DNA of 64,000 nt from Ambrosia x helenae (Eukaryota > Streptophyta > Magnoliopsida > Asterales > Asteraceae), in NCBI GenBank assembly GCA_030844895.1, contig CM061224.1, positions 28,911,992 through 28,975,991 of the forward strand. The letters are read 5' to 3'. Position 1 is the stretch's first letter. Each line of letters starts with the position of its first letter. Position numbers and translations under genes: made by a program. The notes beneath the pieces are model-generated. The model worked only from the letters and a program-made list of their open reading frames with translations. It had not been told where the DNA came from and did not search any database. Below are positions 22,623-34,903 of this stretch, one piece after another.

Positions 22623-23935
22623 ATGAAGTTATGTAAGTCCAATATTTTCTCTATGGTATTTATATGTCAATGTTGTTATGGTACAACCTTCTAATTAAAA
22701 AATAAGCCTTATCAAAATAGGCGTTCTCCAAATTTTGGTTTTTTAGTTATGGAGAAAGTGAAGTAGACATTTGGTATGTTGTATGTTATTAGTAGTTGTT
22801 TCGTACTTTAATTATGTATCAAAACAAGTACTTTAGCTATATATTGTTTTCTATTTTTTTGTTTATTGTTGTTGAAAACTACCATTTATCTAATTCCCAT
22901 CTATCGGATACGATACTATAAATGAAGAAATTTTTTAAATGAAATTTATATAGTTTACTACATACTTATCTACATATTGTGTTGAAAGATGTTTATAACA
23001 TAAAAACGTAAGCTTTCACATGGTTTTATATGAATTTCATATATTCTTTTGATTCCTTTAGGCATAAAGTACATGATAATACTACCATGAGAATATTACC
23101 AATGAAAACTTTTTTTTGTCTTATTTTGTCTAGACACTTTACTGAAAAATACACCCTCTTTATTTAAAAAAGGTAAGGAGCTATACAACACTAAATTTAG
23201 AATTTAATGGAATAATAGGTTTGACTTTCTAATAATAATTTTTTAGTGAAGGTAATATGCAATCAATGTGTTTGACCACTAGAAAACTACTACTCATAAA
23301 TGCAATAAAATATATTCAATGACTGTGTTTGACCGCAGGATAAATACTACTCGAAAAATAGACCCTTCTTTAATTAAAAAATGGAAGGGGCGATTTTATT
23401 TGAAGGTAATATTCGTTCAATCATTTGCAAAAGTGAAGGAGATATACACTACTCCAAAATTCATTAAAATATGCAATAAATGTGTTTTACCACTAGATAA
23501 AATCGCTCCTCACTATGTTCAGTTTCCATGTTTTGAATCTCAATACATAGCACCGAGTTTTACGACATTCTACATTATTTGATACATTTCAATAAAAAAT
23601 CGTAAATTAGGCCATTAGTAGACCAATTATACATTTTCCATTAACACACCATTAATACAAATTATAAACTACTGCTCCATTCTAAAAATATAATACTGCA
23701 TTTGATTATAAATTGTTTTAGAAAAAATGTACAATCATTCACATGGTCTATATGTATAACAACCATCAAACTAACTTCCATTTCCAATAATCTGTAGGTA
23801 CGATATAATTTTTGTTAATATTATTTCATTTTGATTCATAATAATTTTATGCATTCACACATAAGTTATGTTACTAATTTATGATTTTTTGATTCTTTTT
23901 AATTTTCTTTTACGTAGTGAAAACCATCATGGACT

Positions 23936-24195
23936 CTTACAATGAATTTGTAACAAATAACACATTTAGCCTAATTGGCGATGTGTGGGAATAACAAAAT
24001 GAAAGGAGTCTTATTGTATTTGGAAAAATCTCACAAGTGTATAAAGACTATGGTTGGTACCATATGGCATGCTCGAAATGCCATGAGAAAGTTAGCACAG
24101 ATTACATTGTTGACAATACTAATGGTGACAATGGAGGGTATGAAATAATACCAAAATACACTTGTGAGAACAATGGGATTGCTTGGGATTGCTAC
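23936..24195 (+). pseudogene. RPA1 zinc-finger fragment, left arm
   Basis: Encodes, with an in-frame TAA at about 23994 (GDVWE*QNER), a piece of the replication protein A C-terminal domain: SLIVFGKISQVYKDYGWYHMACSKC, HEKVSTDY and KYTCENNG. The C-x2-C of the RPA zinc finger is kept. It breaks off where the OB exon beginning YKIQVRV would follow; such an exon occurs at 19241 in the fusion gene. Confidence 0.6.
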
Positions 24196-24204
24196 AACAT
24201 CATT

Positions 24205-24269
24205 GGGATTGCTTGGTATTATTTCAGAAGTGTATTTTAGTATTATTTCAGAACAATAATTGTGCTGAG
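24205..24269. other. Spacer (loop) of the inverted repeat
   Basis: About 65 bp containing two copies of TATTATTTCAGAA and pieces resembling the neighbouring GGGATTGCTTGG repeats. A transcript through here would fold into a hairpin with a short loop. Confidence 0.8.
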
Positions 24270-24277
24270 AATGATGT

Positions 24278-24557
24278 TGAAGCAATCCCAAGCAATCCCA
24301 TTGTTCTCACAAGTGTATTTTGGTATTATTTCATACCCTCCATTGTCACCATTAGTATTGTCAACAATGTAATCTGTGCTAACTTTCTCATGCCATTTCG
24401 AGCATGCCATATAGTACCAACCATAGTCTTTATACACTTGTGAGATTTTTCCAAATACAATAAGACTCCTTTCATTTTGTGATTCCCACACATCGCCAAT
24501 TAGGCTAAATGTGTTAGTTGTTACAAATTCATTGTAAGAGTCCATGATGGTTTTCAC
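24278..24557 (-). pseudogene. RPA1 zinc-finger fragment, right arm
   Basis: Mirror of 23936-24195. The stop in the left copy is here Ser (GDVWESQNER), so the frame is open, but the second Cys of the CxxC is Trp (CSKWHEKV), which would break zinc binding. It is truncated at the loop like its partner. Confidence 0.6.
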
Positions 24558-25843
24558 TACGTAAAAGAAAATTAAAAAGAATCAAAAAATCGTAAATTAG
24601 TAACATAACTTATGTGTGAATGCATAAAATTATTATGAATCAAAATGAAATAATATTAACAAAAATTATATCGTACCTACAGATAATTGGAAATGGAATT
24701 TAGTTTGATGGTTGTTATAGATATAGACCATGTGAATGATTGTACATTTTTTCTAAAACAATTTATAATCAAATGCAGTATTATATTTTTAGAATGGAGC
24801 AATAGTTTATAATTTGTATTAATGGTGTGTTAATGGAAAATGTATAATTGGTCTACTAATGGCCTAATTTACGATTTTTTTATTGAAATGTATCAAATAA
24901 TGTATAATGTCGTAAAACTCGGTGCTATGTATTGAGAGTCAAAACATGGAAACTGAACATAGTGAGGAGCGATTTTATCTAGTGGTAAAACACATTTATT
25001 GCATATTTTAATGAATTTTGGAGTAGTGTATATCTCCTTCACTTTTGCAAATGATTGAACGAATATTACCTTCAAATAAAATCGCCCCTTCCCTTTTTTA
25101 ATTAAAGAAGGGTCTATTTTTCGAGTAGTATTTATCCTGCGGTCAAACACAGTCATTGAATATATTTTATTGCATTTAGGAGTAGTAGTTTTCTAGTGGT
25201 CAAACACATTGATTGCATATTACCTTCACTAAAAAAATATTATTAGAAAGTCAAACCTATTATTACATTAAATTCTAAATTTAGTGTTGTATAGCTCCTT
25301 ACCTTTTTTAAATAAAGAGGGTGTATTTTTAAGTAAAGTATCTAGACAAAATAAGACAAAAAAAAGTTTTCTTTGGTAATATTCTCATGGTAGTATTATC
25401 TTGTACTTTATGCCTAAAGGAATCAAAAGGATATATGAAATCCATATAAAACCATGTGAAAGCTTACGTTTTTATGTTATAAACATCTTTCAACACAATA
25501 TGTAGATAAGTATGTAGTAAACTATATAAATTTCATTTAAACAATTTCTTCATTTATACTATCGTATATTAGATAAATGGTAATTTTCAACAACAATAAA
25601 CAAAAAAAAAATAGAAAACAATATATAGCTAAAGTACTTGTTTTGATACATAATTAAAGTACGAAACAACTACTAATAACATACAACATACCAAATGTCT
25701 ACTTCACTTTCTCCATAACTAAAAAACCAAAATTTGGAGAACGCCTATTTTGATAAGGCTTATTTTTTAATTAGAAGGTTGTACCATAACAACATTGACA
25801 TATAAATACCATAGAGAAAATATTGGACTTACATAACTTCATC

Positions 25844-26383
25844 TAAGAAAGTGAAAACACTAAGATACCTTCCCGATTGACAAACGTTATCCGATAACGT
25901 CGTCCATTTTTCAAACCGAGCTTCTTCATCATCGTCTTCCATCTTCCTAACGAATACATTGTTTTATCATCTTTTCCTTCAAAACGCATCTTGGTAAAAA
26001 TTGCAACCCATTCTCAAATTGTACAAACACGGTCATACGATTGTTAAGGTTACAATTTGTTGCAAACTCTTTTGGAAAACGCTGGAACACATTTGAAAAA
26101 CATAATTGTAAATAATAAATCACGAAAAGTTATATAGCGAAATAAATAAAGTGGAACATATATATTGTATTATGTATTTAATACTTACAAATTTGTAGGT
26201 CACTTTGGTAATAACTTGGTGAGTAGCAGGAATAGAGTCGTAGTTAACTTCTATACCGGGATGCACGCCATCGTCAGTATCGCTAAATTCATCATAATCA
26301 GAAGAATCGTCAATTTCTTCATCGGAGGTATTGTCAATTTCTTCGTTTGAGTCACACGAAATTTCAATTACTTCGGATGCCAT
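25844..26383 (-). pseudogene. B3-domain gene, right arm copy, frameshifted
   Basis: Exon 1 is 26189-26383 (minus) with an intact frame differing by a few residues from the left copy. The intron runs from 26188 to 26082 and exon 2 begins at 26081. In exon 2 the T-run after TTGCAA is 5 bases instead of 6 (near 26000), a 1-base deletion that shifts the frame within the B3 fold. The remaining sequence to the TAG near 25845 is otherwise conserved. If the homopolymer difference is an assembly error the gene would be intact. Confidence 0.75.
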
Positions 26384-26879
26384 ACTTGAATGTTGGAAGT
26401 ACTTGATAGAAAAAATGAAAACAATATGTTAGATTGAAAGTATATAAATTAAAGGATAGGAGTTCTTTAAAAAACTAATAGCTGTGAATTCGATGACACT
26501 TATACAAACATAAAGATGTACATACGCATAGTAACACGTATACGAAATAGACGTACAAATAGGTATACACATACTTGCAAGAAAAAATAAAAACAATATG
26601 TTAGATTCAAAATACATAAATTAAAGAATAAGAGTTATTTAAATAACTAAAAACGCTGTATTCGATGACACTTGTACTTGATTAAAAGACGTACATAGAC
26701 ATAGTAATACATATATCACATAGCCGCACAAATCACGTTCATATCCAAACAGTTTATGAACTTTTTAAATAGAGGTTTAGTTCATATAGATTTTTATGTA
26801 TTTGATACTTATTTTTAACAAATGTCTTCGTAAATTACTTCAAATAGTAACATTATTCATTTACTTCATACACATTTTT

Positions 26880-26920
<41 letters not shown>

Positions 26921-26924
<4 letters not shown>

Positions 26925-27328
26925 GGAGGATTAAATAAAAACCCACTCAAAACGAAGAAACTCGGTAAACTCTGACTTCCCGAACTTTTTATCATCTGAA
27001 AAAATTAGGGTATGTAATATACATGTTTTTAAGAGTTTTGAGCAAAAAAAAAAACAAAAAAGCGCCGAGTGGATATTTTTAAAAAAAATAATTAAGTTTT
27101 TTGTGTTACATATGTAACATGTCTGTTTTTGTGTAACATACGTAACACAAAAAAAAACTTATTTATTTTTTTTTAAAAATATCCACTCGGCGCTTTTTTG
27201 ATTTTTTTGGCTCAAAACTCTTAAAATCATGTATATTACATACCCTAATTTTTTCAGATGATAAAAAGCTCGGGAAGTTAGAGTTTACCGAGTTTCTTCG
27301 TTTTAGAGGGTTTTTTGTGAATACTTAG

Positions 27329-27331
<3 letters not shown>
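26921..27331. mobile_element. Foldback MITE in TA microsatellite
   Basis: About 410 bp with long inverted arms: AAAACGAAGAAACTCGGTAA near 26949 returns as its complement near 27285, and AAGCGCCGAGTGGATATTTT near 27059 returns near 27178. The centre is a set of GTGTTACATATGTAACA-like palindromes. It sits inside (TA)n, is absent from the left arm of the inverted repeat, and so was inserted after that duplication. No TSD can be defined within TA repeats. Confidence 0.8.
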
Positions 27332-27388
<57 letters not shown>

Positions 27389-27524
27389 AAACTATCTAAA
27401 TGCAAGTGTTATACATATAAGTATGCATAGTTTAAATTAAAGTTGTAAAAATATAACAATATATATATGAATCGAAGCATTTATATATATAATTATTGTA
27501 TAAAACACATGACTAATTGAATGG

Positions 27525-27557
<33 letters not shown>

Positions 27558-27560
<3 letters not shown>

Positions 27561-29681
27561 ATTTGGATCATTTGAGAACCACCATTTAGGGAGAGAACCA
27601 AAGAACCAGTGTGAACAGGTGACATTTTTGTAAATATGAAGGGTGTCTACAAAAACCCCTCCATCAAAAAATAAAAAAAAATAAAAAAAATTATATAACC
27701 TAAATAAATAAAAAAATAAAAAATGTAAAAACACCAAAATGATTATTTTTCATTATTAATTCGAAAAAAAATAAAGAAAAAAAACGGCTGTTGTGACGTC
27801 ATATGACGTCATCCCTGATGCACATGTGCATTTCGCTGTTATATATACAGAAATACACCGTATGCACATGTGCATTTCACTATTAAAATCACACTTTTGA
27901 ATGAATTGTCAATTACCATACTTAAATGATTATAAAATGGACGCGATACAGATATATAAGGGGTCACAAATTCTATTCAATGGTCATTAAATGAACGCAA
28001 AGTGAGATATAAAATACACTCGAACTCGTTAAGTATTTAGTCATGTATATTATAACATAAATTGAAAATAAAACACATGTATGACAACAAACATGAATAA
28101 ACTTGAAACACCTCTATATAAGACCTATAAAATAAGAAACACGTACTACATGCACATGTGCATTTCACTAATATTGTTAGATTTTTTAGTGGTTTAACTT
28201 TCGGGCATACATATATGCATGCATCATTCTTCAAATAACAAAGTTTTTATACCAATTTGTCTTTATCATACAACTACATGTAGTCTCTACCAAACGTATT
28301 AACTCAATAAAACAAACGATAACAAAAAAATATCCATATTACAAACCAACTATGTTAACCACCTACATAAAAAATTCTAATTATCTCACAACCTCACGTT
28401 CACCAACATAACAAAATGTTAAACCAAACATACATTACACAAAATGTTATACAAACTTCTTTGTTTGTTTGACAATTTCCTTATACCCAACCAAAGATGA
28501 CGTGGTGTAATGTGTGTTCGTATCGGGCGCCAATTTGCTTCTATCATAACATTCTTTTGATTTGTCTTCACTGCCACCGTTTTAACCGTCATTTTTCACC
28601 GTCACAATATGTTTCCGCTTATTTGACCTCGTTTGAACCTTTTTTCTTAAATCTATATCTACATATAGGATAATTTGTGTGTTTAAACAATCAACATTTA
28701 ATATTTCACAAGAAAAACTGCACATATGCACATGTGCATCTCTATATAAATGTACTAAAAAAATAATACCAACCTGATTCAACTCCTTGATAAACATTCG
28801 TGACATTATCAGCTTCCGCTTCTGGGATATCAAATGGATCTCGATTATATAAATACATAAAGAACATAAAAAATACAGGGAACAAGGTAATACCAAGTAC
28901 ATTTGGAGTAAATAAATAATGCCAACCTGATTCAACTTTCTTATCAACAATTGTGTCATTATCTTCACTTGCATCCGGTAACCTTTTGTTCCTTTATCCC
29001 TCGATTGTAATACAAATGTTACTTTCTTTGATGTTTTTCCCCATCTCTTAGCTACAATCAATAAAAACGCATAAGAAAACCGATATTTCAACCTGATTGC
29101 ACATGTGCAACAACATTACTTTGTTAATTACAACAAAACAAATGCACACGTGCATCATTGTTAATGGCCTAATCATAACAGTATGTGCTTTAACATTACT
29201 TTTTAACATTATAAACTACGTTTTGCACATATGCATTAACAATCTTAATGCACATGTGCATATTAGAAAATGACACCTTTTCCAAAACACAAATTATCCT
29301 CCTAACCGAGTGCGTGCAGGACCATTTACTTCATTTAATAAACAACCTGAACATAGCTTCCTATCCTATCTCAATGACAAACAACCCTACCTGAAAACAC
29401 CTTCTGAAAGCATCATTCAACTTTTGCTCAAGTATTTGAATAAAGTTCTAATTTTCAATTCATAATACATTCTACTTTTATCATTCAAGTGTGCTTTGTT
29501 CACTTTCTAAACAACGCCTATCGCCCTAATTGCGCCTAACGCATTTAATAACTACAATTTCAATCAAACATTTTTCAGATACACAAACAGTAACAAACCT
29601 TACCAAACTAACAATCTCACCACATACCTACTCTTCGGCCAACGAACCGGCACTTTGTATTCATCAGGCAACGGAATCAAA
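27558..29681. other. AT-rich block with dispersed TGCACATGTGCA palindromes
   Basis: It begins GGATTTGGATCATTTGAGAA, then GAGAACCAAAGAACC-like motifs, which looks like an element terminus; no second terminus was found. Palindromic TGCACATGTGCA occurs at 27819, 27863, 28151, 28728, 29098 and 29249, with variants at 28720, 29143 and 29224. An 18-bp palindrome TGACGTCATATGACGTCA lies at 27794. A weak exon-like minus-strand region is at 28582-29091 (separate). The right end is cut by LTR C at 29682. Confidence 0.5.
28600..29091 (-). pseudogene. Decayed multi-exon gene remnant, family unknown
   Basis: On the minus strand two exon-like pieces recur: DASEDNDTIVDKKVESG (about 28925-28975) and DIPEAEADNVTNVYQGVESG (about 28770-28830). 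Each is followed by GTTGG donor-like sequence. Upstream lies KRWGKTSKKVTFVLQS in another frame. The repeat of an acidic block ending VESG suggests exon duplication. I do not recognise the family. Confidence 0.35.
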
Positions 29682-29774
29682 TGTGACATCCGTCACTTTT
29701 ATCATTATTATTATTATATATATATATATTTTATTTCGTACCTCCTATCTTGTACGTCGCATTTTATCCTTATC

Positions 29775-29818
<44 letters not shown>

Positions 29819-30035
29819 CAACAATCAAACACTAAAAAAAAAAACTAAATCTCTAAACCATACATCCTAACCCATTAGCAAACCCAACCCAACCATCCCT
29901 TTTACCCATGCTTGAAGCCCACTCAAAACCTATTTTTAAAAATTTCGAAGCCCAGTAACATGGCCCAAGAAGCTGGCCCAAACTCCCTCTTCCCCCTCTT
30001 TTCTGTTTAAAAAAAAAACATAAACGCTGCTGCTG

Positions 30036-30112
30036 CTGCTGCCTGGACTCGAACTTGTGCCAGGAGCCGGGTCAAGCACACACCCACGCCAACACCAACT
30101 GAGCTACGGCTC
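30036..30112 (-). promoter_or_regulatory. tRNA-like module in LTR C (minus strand)
   Basis: Minus strand: TAGCTCAGTTGG (complement of 30096-30107) matches the Pol III A box exactly. About 45 nt downstream AGTTCGAGTCCA (complement of 30043-30054) matches the B box. It is the best A/B pair in the window. No acceptor-stem pairing is apparent, so I do not call a tRNA. Confidence 0.6.
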
Positions 30113-30747
30113 GTTTCTGATTTAAACCCAACAGAATATGTATATAAGCCCATCTAAACCCTTGTTGCTTCTTCCTCCTTCTTCTGTTCGCTGCAGACCC
30201 AAACACCCTCTTTTTTTTTTGCTTTGACCATTACTTTGACTCCCTAATTGAGATTATTATGGAAACCATGCTTAGATTATATGATTCGATTTTGACCAAC
30301 ACATCACCACGTGTTTACTGATCGCAATTTCAGCTCTAAATGAGCATGATCTACTCGGCATTGACCATCCTCGGTCAAACAATCAAAACCTTCCTTTTTG
30401 ACAAATCCATTATAAATTAAACCTGTCATTGGAGCCTACACTCGCCGATTAACAAACCCCCACCCTTAATTTCTACAAACAATTCATTTTTAGTCAAGAA
30501 TCACTCGCAGTTGACTTTTTGGTTAACTAAGCATTTCAACATCAATTCTGACCGGTATGAATTAATCGAATTTATGTTTTTGTTCCTTGTTGTTACGCAA
30601 CTGATAACCCCATGATTTCTGGGGTTATCGTTTGCTCATTTGAATTATTGTAAAATCTAGGGTTCTTGAGTTATAAATGGGGAAGATGACAAGCATCGCT
30701 TTTATTATAAATATAACTGAAATCAAAGAAATTAACACACTGATGTA

Positions 30748-30822
30748 CAGACCAGTTGGTTGGGGTGTTTGGCTAAAATCATTGAACCGGCCATAAGGCC
30801 AGGTTCGAATCCCACAAGTGAC
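30748..30822 (+). promoter_or_regulatory. tRNA-like module in LTR C (plus strand)
   Basis: AGACCAGTTGGTTGGGG (30750-30766) is A-box-like and AGGTTCGAATCC (30801-30812) is a perfect B box. The spacing fits a tRNA. It parallels module 2 of LTR A. Confidence 0.55.
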
Positions 30823-31856
30823 AACATTTTTTTTACTCCCTTTCATTTATATATTTAAACCTCTTAATTTTTAAAATAGTTTTAAAATACTAAAAGTGCT
30901 TTATAAATTCGACAAAAATTATCTTTAGTTATTCTTATAATAAAGTTTATTATGAAATTTTTAGATTTTCAAAAATCTTTTATTAATTATATAAAATAAA
31001 TATTACAAGTTTATTCTATTTTATTTATATAATTCTATAAAAATATCAAAACGATTATATAAATTTCCACAAAAATTATCCTGAGTTTATATAACATTAA
31101 ACTTTTCTGAAATGATTTTTATTTCTGAAAAATCATTTATTTAATATTTTTAATCAACTTTTGTTAGTTTTAATCATAAATAAATTATAATAAATTCATT
31201 TTACAATATTTTTACACCAAAATTTTATATAAATTATTTCTATCCATTTAGAACAGAAATACAATTTTTAAATTAAAAATTCTTTAATTTTAATATTTTT
31301 AAATATTAAAGTTATATTTTGACAATTTGAAATAAATAGATTTAATATTCTATTCATAAGAAAATAATTTTATAAAAATTATTTTCATACTTAAAACTTT
31401 ATATTGTGACCATCCTTAATTTAAAATTTACAAAAAAGACTTTTGTTTATTTATTTATCAAATTTCTCTTATTTATTAAACATTTTATTTATTAATCAAA
31501 CGAATACTTATCCCCAATTCGAAACCCTAGAATATAATTGTAGACTAGAAAGACTTAGACATATTTATTACCTTAATTATAGGGTAATACTTGGCATTGT
31601 TGTGCAACACATATTCTATTTTCACGAGACATAACATTTTGCTAAGGTGAGTTTTACATAGCCCCGTTTCTATTATTCACTATTTTTGGGGTGAAACATG
31701 TTACAACATTCTATATGCAATTCAATCATAAAGTGTCTATGTGTTTTTCTATGTTGCATTATGTCTTAAACATGACTAGGGTAAGCACATATTCTAGCAT
31801 AATCATTAACATTGATCAGCCGACGGTATACAATGATAGATCTATTGGACTGACAA

Positions 31857-34424
31857 TGTCACACCCTCAAAATCCACTTGCGGAGTTTTACCGCGAGGCG
31901 CATGACAAACCAGGATCCAAGTCAACGATCACAATAAACAAATCTAAATGAACATATGCAATTTCAAAAACATAGTTTAAAATCCCCAAGTACAGCGGAA
32001 GCTTATTCTCAAAACATAATCCAAAAGTAACCCAAATATTCAATGTTTGAAAACCATGCAATCCTAACTAGACGCCGTGCAGACGCGTGCGCCCTAGTTC
32101 CGTAGTGCTACCTTAGCGACCTGAGAAAACATGTAAGAGTTACGTCAGCACAAAAATGCTGGTGAGTTCACAGGTTTGTAATTAAAGTACCAAGTTCAAC
32201 CTGTCCATACTATATCAATTTGCAAACCAAAGTACGCTAGCTAGGCGTATGTTTTGTTACTTCTACGATTGGAAAACCATTACTAACTCGCAAACCAGAT
32301 GTCGTGCCCGAATAGTAAACATGTTCCTGTTTGAGACAATATGCACTCGCCCGGCCCTCCAAGCCGACGAGCGGGTTGGTCACTCCCAATAGATCTATTC
32401 ACATTTCCCCGTTGTGCTAACCCGCACATTCATGGTTTCCCCCGGGACTTCCAAAGATCGTATAGTAAACCATAGAAACCCATAGTATGACAGTTGTTAC
32501 CAAAACATAAGTTTAACACATGTTTTCTCCCCCAAAAAGTGAAACCAGTTAAAAGAGGGGCCGTAAACTCACCTTAACGTGCAAGCAAGGAATCCGAACA
32601 GCAAGTAATATATGCTACCGACACCCTAATAACAGTGTCATTAAGTGAGTATAGGCGTAATATCATTACACCATATAACTCGTTTGTCCAAGGCGTTTTA
32701 AATGTTCAAAAGCGTGTAAGTGACACCTAGTGATTCTACATGCATAAGTAATTCCTACGGACCCGTTGGTGAATACGTTGGTTACAATTAGTTTCTACAT
32801 TCCGTATGTGTCTCAGACAAGTGTACTTCAGTTACATGTCAATTCCATACCACCTAAGACCTCAATTAATCACATAAGCACATAATACACAATCTGTGTT
32901 TTCAGGACAGATTGTGCGCCATCAAAACGAATTTATTTAAAATAGCAAATCAGTGAGTTAACCTCCCAAATTTTTACTGAATTTTCTTTGGAATTCAATT
33001 AACAATACCTATTTTTGTTTTGTCTTAAATCCAAACACAAAAATAATTAAAATTCGTCTAATACATCTATGTTCAGAAACCTTCCTAACAGGTCAGTTTG
33101 GTAGATAAATTCCCAAAAATTGTGTATTCATCCAAACGGGATAAATCCACTTGGAAAACTCATATTACTCCAATATTAACCTTCTGTAAAAATTTCACAA
33201 CCCAACGCTTTATAAAACTTGATTTATGATGTTTCAAAGTTGACTCAGTTTGATACCCGAAATTCTGACCTGACCTATTTTAAATGAAAATTCCAAAAAC
33301 ATATCAAACGACATCCAAATCAGATGATTTTGCCCATTCTAAAAAGCTAAGACTATGTACAATCTATTCATGCAAAGAATCGATCAAACCAATTATTTTC
33401 AAGCCACGAAACAGGCCCTACAAGTCGACATTCAGAATCTGTCCAGATTTTAATCATGCAATATTATCAATTATATCAAACCCTAGTTGCATATTATCAA
33501 TCAATAATACCTAATAATCATCATACAACATTAGTAAGAACCACATCTGATCAAAACCCTAATTATACATCACAAACATCATTATTCACAAACCCTAGAA
33601 GTCTAAAACATCAAGAACATGCATAATCATGCAAAACATATAACATTCATTATATAACAATGTGCTTGACCCTTTTAATCTTCGTAATCATCATGTTTTA
33701 ACTTTTATAAAATACTTTCAGACCTGGACAAACAAGGTTTTGATGTTTTAAGACAATTTAAAGAAGATTAAAACATAAGGGAATGAAGATTATACCACAA
33801 ACACTCCAAAACAACCAACCGAACACTCTCCAAGCTTCCCGATTGATGTTCTTGAGCTTTAGCAGGTGGTTTAGGGTTAATAATTCGTGTGGGGCAGAAA
33901 GGGGGCGATTAGGGTTGAGTTTAGGGGTTGCATGGGGGTTAAGGATGCTTAAATAAGAGTTTAAGGCGGTTTAAACCCGTCAGACATGAGCGAGCGGCCG
34001 CTCGGGCCCTGTGAGCGGCCGCTCATAGGCCCGAGGCCCTCGTTCGTGTCTCGTTTCATCACCCGACGCGTTATCCTTTGACGTTTTCGTTATTTCGGAC
34101 CGTAACAAGTGCAACCCCATGCGTTAAGACCCTAATCAACCTCATACTCACTTTTAGTGATTTTTATTAACGTGTTCGGTTTAGGTTCACATAATCACGT
34201 ATGGTTTTCACATAAGTTTGTCAGATATCACCGAGACACATAAGTTTATTATTCACCAACGTCCGAGGTTCACTAATCATGTAATCACATATTAACTCAC
34301 AACAATGCACGTATGTCCTATCTAGCTATCTAGCTAACCCTAGTTAAGTATAATATACGCGTGACTCGCTAAGGTAGACTTTAATCTAGACAACGTTGTT
34401 AACCAGAATTTGCCGGGTGTCACA
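31857..34424 (-). repeat. Solo LTR of family B (Tekay-like), nested in LTR C
   Basis: 2568 bp, TSD GACAA on both sides (31852-31856 and 34425-34429). On the minus strand it begins TGTGACACCCGGCA and ends TTGAGGGTGTGACA, the same ends as the LTRs at 41884-63205, with shared blocks such as GCGCCTCGCGGTAAAAC (complement near 31890). It is more diverged than those, so older or another subfamily. It carries a GAGCGGCCGCTC palindrome pair at 33992-34003 and 34013-34024 where the chain LTRs carry TTCGACC hairpins. Confidence 0.93.
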
Positions 34425-34903
34425 GACAATCCCACCCGGATACGTGCCTCCTACATAGGTAGCGTGGGTGATTGTTATCGCATAACATAATCGAGTGAAC
34501 CATAAGCGTATGGATGGACCACAATATAACAGTCACAAGGGTTGATTATGCACTCGATTTACTTCTAGTATGTTTTCACATATGGACTAGACTTGCCATG
34601 ACACTTGAATTGTACAAGCTTTATTCGATTATCAAAACCTATGTAATTTTCACCAACTTCTGTTGACCCAAAATATTTTCAAACTTAACATGTTTCAGGT
34701 TATAACATGCTCGAAGATTAGAGTTAATGCTTGAAGATGTGTATCTTGTATCTGTTTTCATTTTGATGTACAAATTTTTGTAGAACAATTGTATGTAATG
34801 TATTTAAATCAATTAATGAAATTTATTATTTGCCATGAGCTACTAAACAATCATCAATACGTGACATCCCGATGTTTCCACCATCGGTTGGGGTGTTACA
34901 GAT

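Larger units (their letters stand above)
21393..24204. repeat. Left arm of giant inverted repeat
   Basis: Reads from a TA microsatellite (21392-21420) to CAACATCATT at 24204. The reverse complement follows from 24270 to 27557. Genes, introns and intergenic DNA are all mirrored with only scattered differences. The spacer is about 65 bp. Confidence 0.95.
24270..27557. repeat. Right arm of giant inverted repeat
   Basis: Reverse complement of 21393-24204, longer by about 450 bp because of TA microsatellite expansion and the foldback MITE at 26921-27331. It ends in a TA tract at 27557, where the left arm also begins in a TA tract. Confidence 0.95.
29682..34900 (+). repeat. 5' LTR of element C (about 2646 bp without nested LTR)
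   Basis: Begins TGTGACATCCGTCAC, ends ATCGGTTGGGGTGTTACA next to the primer site. It contains an AAT microsatellite (29778-29815), a (CTG)n at 30027-30041, two tRNA-like modules and long AT-rich stretches (30850-31500). It is interrupted at 31857 by a solo LTR with TSD GACAA; the halves join as GGACTGACAA then TCCCACCCGG. Confidence 0.9.

Noticed and set aside
23319..23582. 87-codon open frame present in both arms of the inverted repeat
   Set aside because: Conservation only reflects duplication of the arm. The sequence lies in AT-rich imperfect repeats and shows no domain or splice context.
29530..29870. Open frames with runs of Ile or Asn
   Set aside because: They are the AAT/TA microsatellite at the start of LTR C read in different frames.
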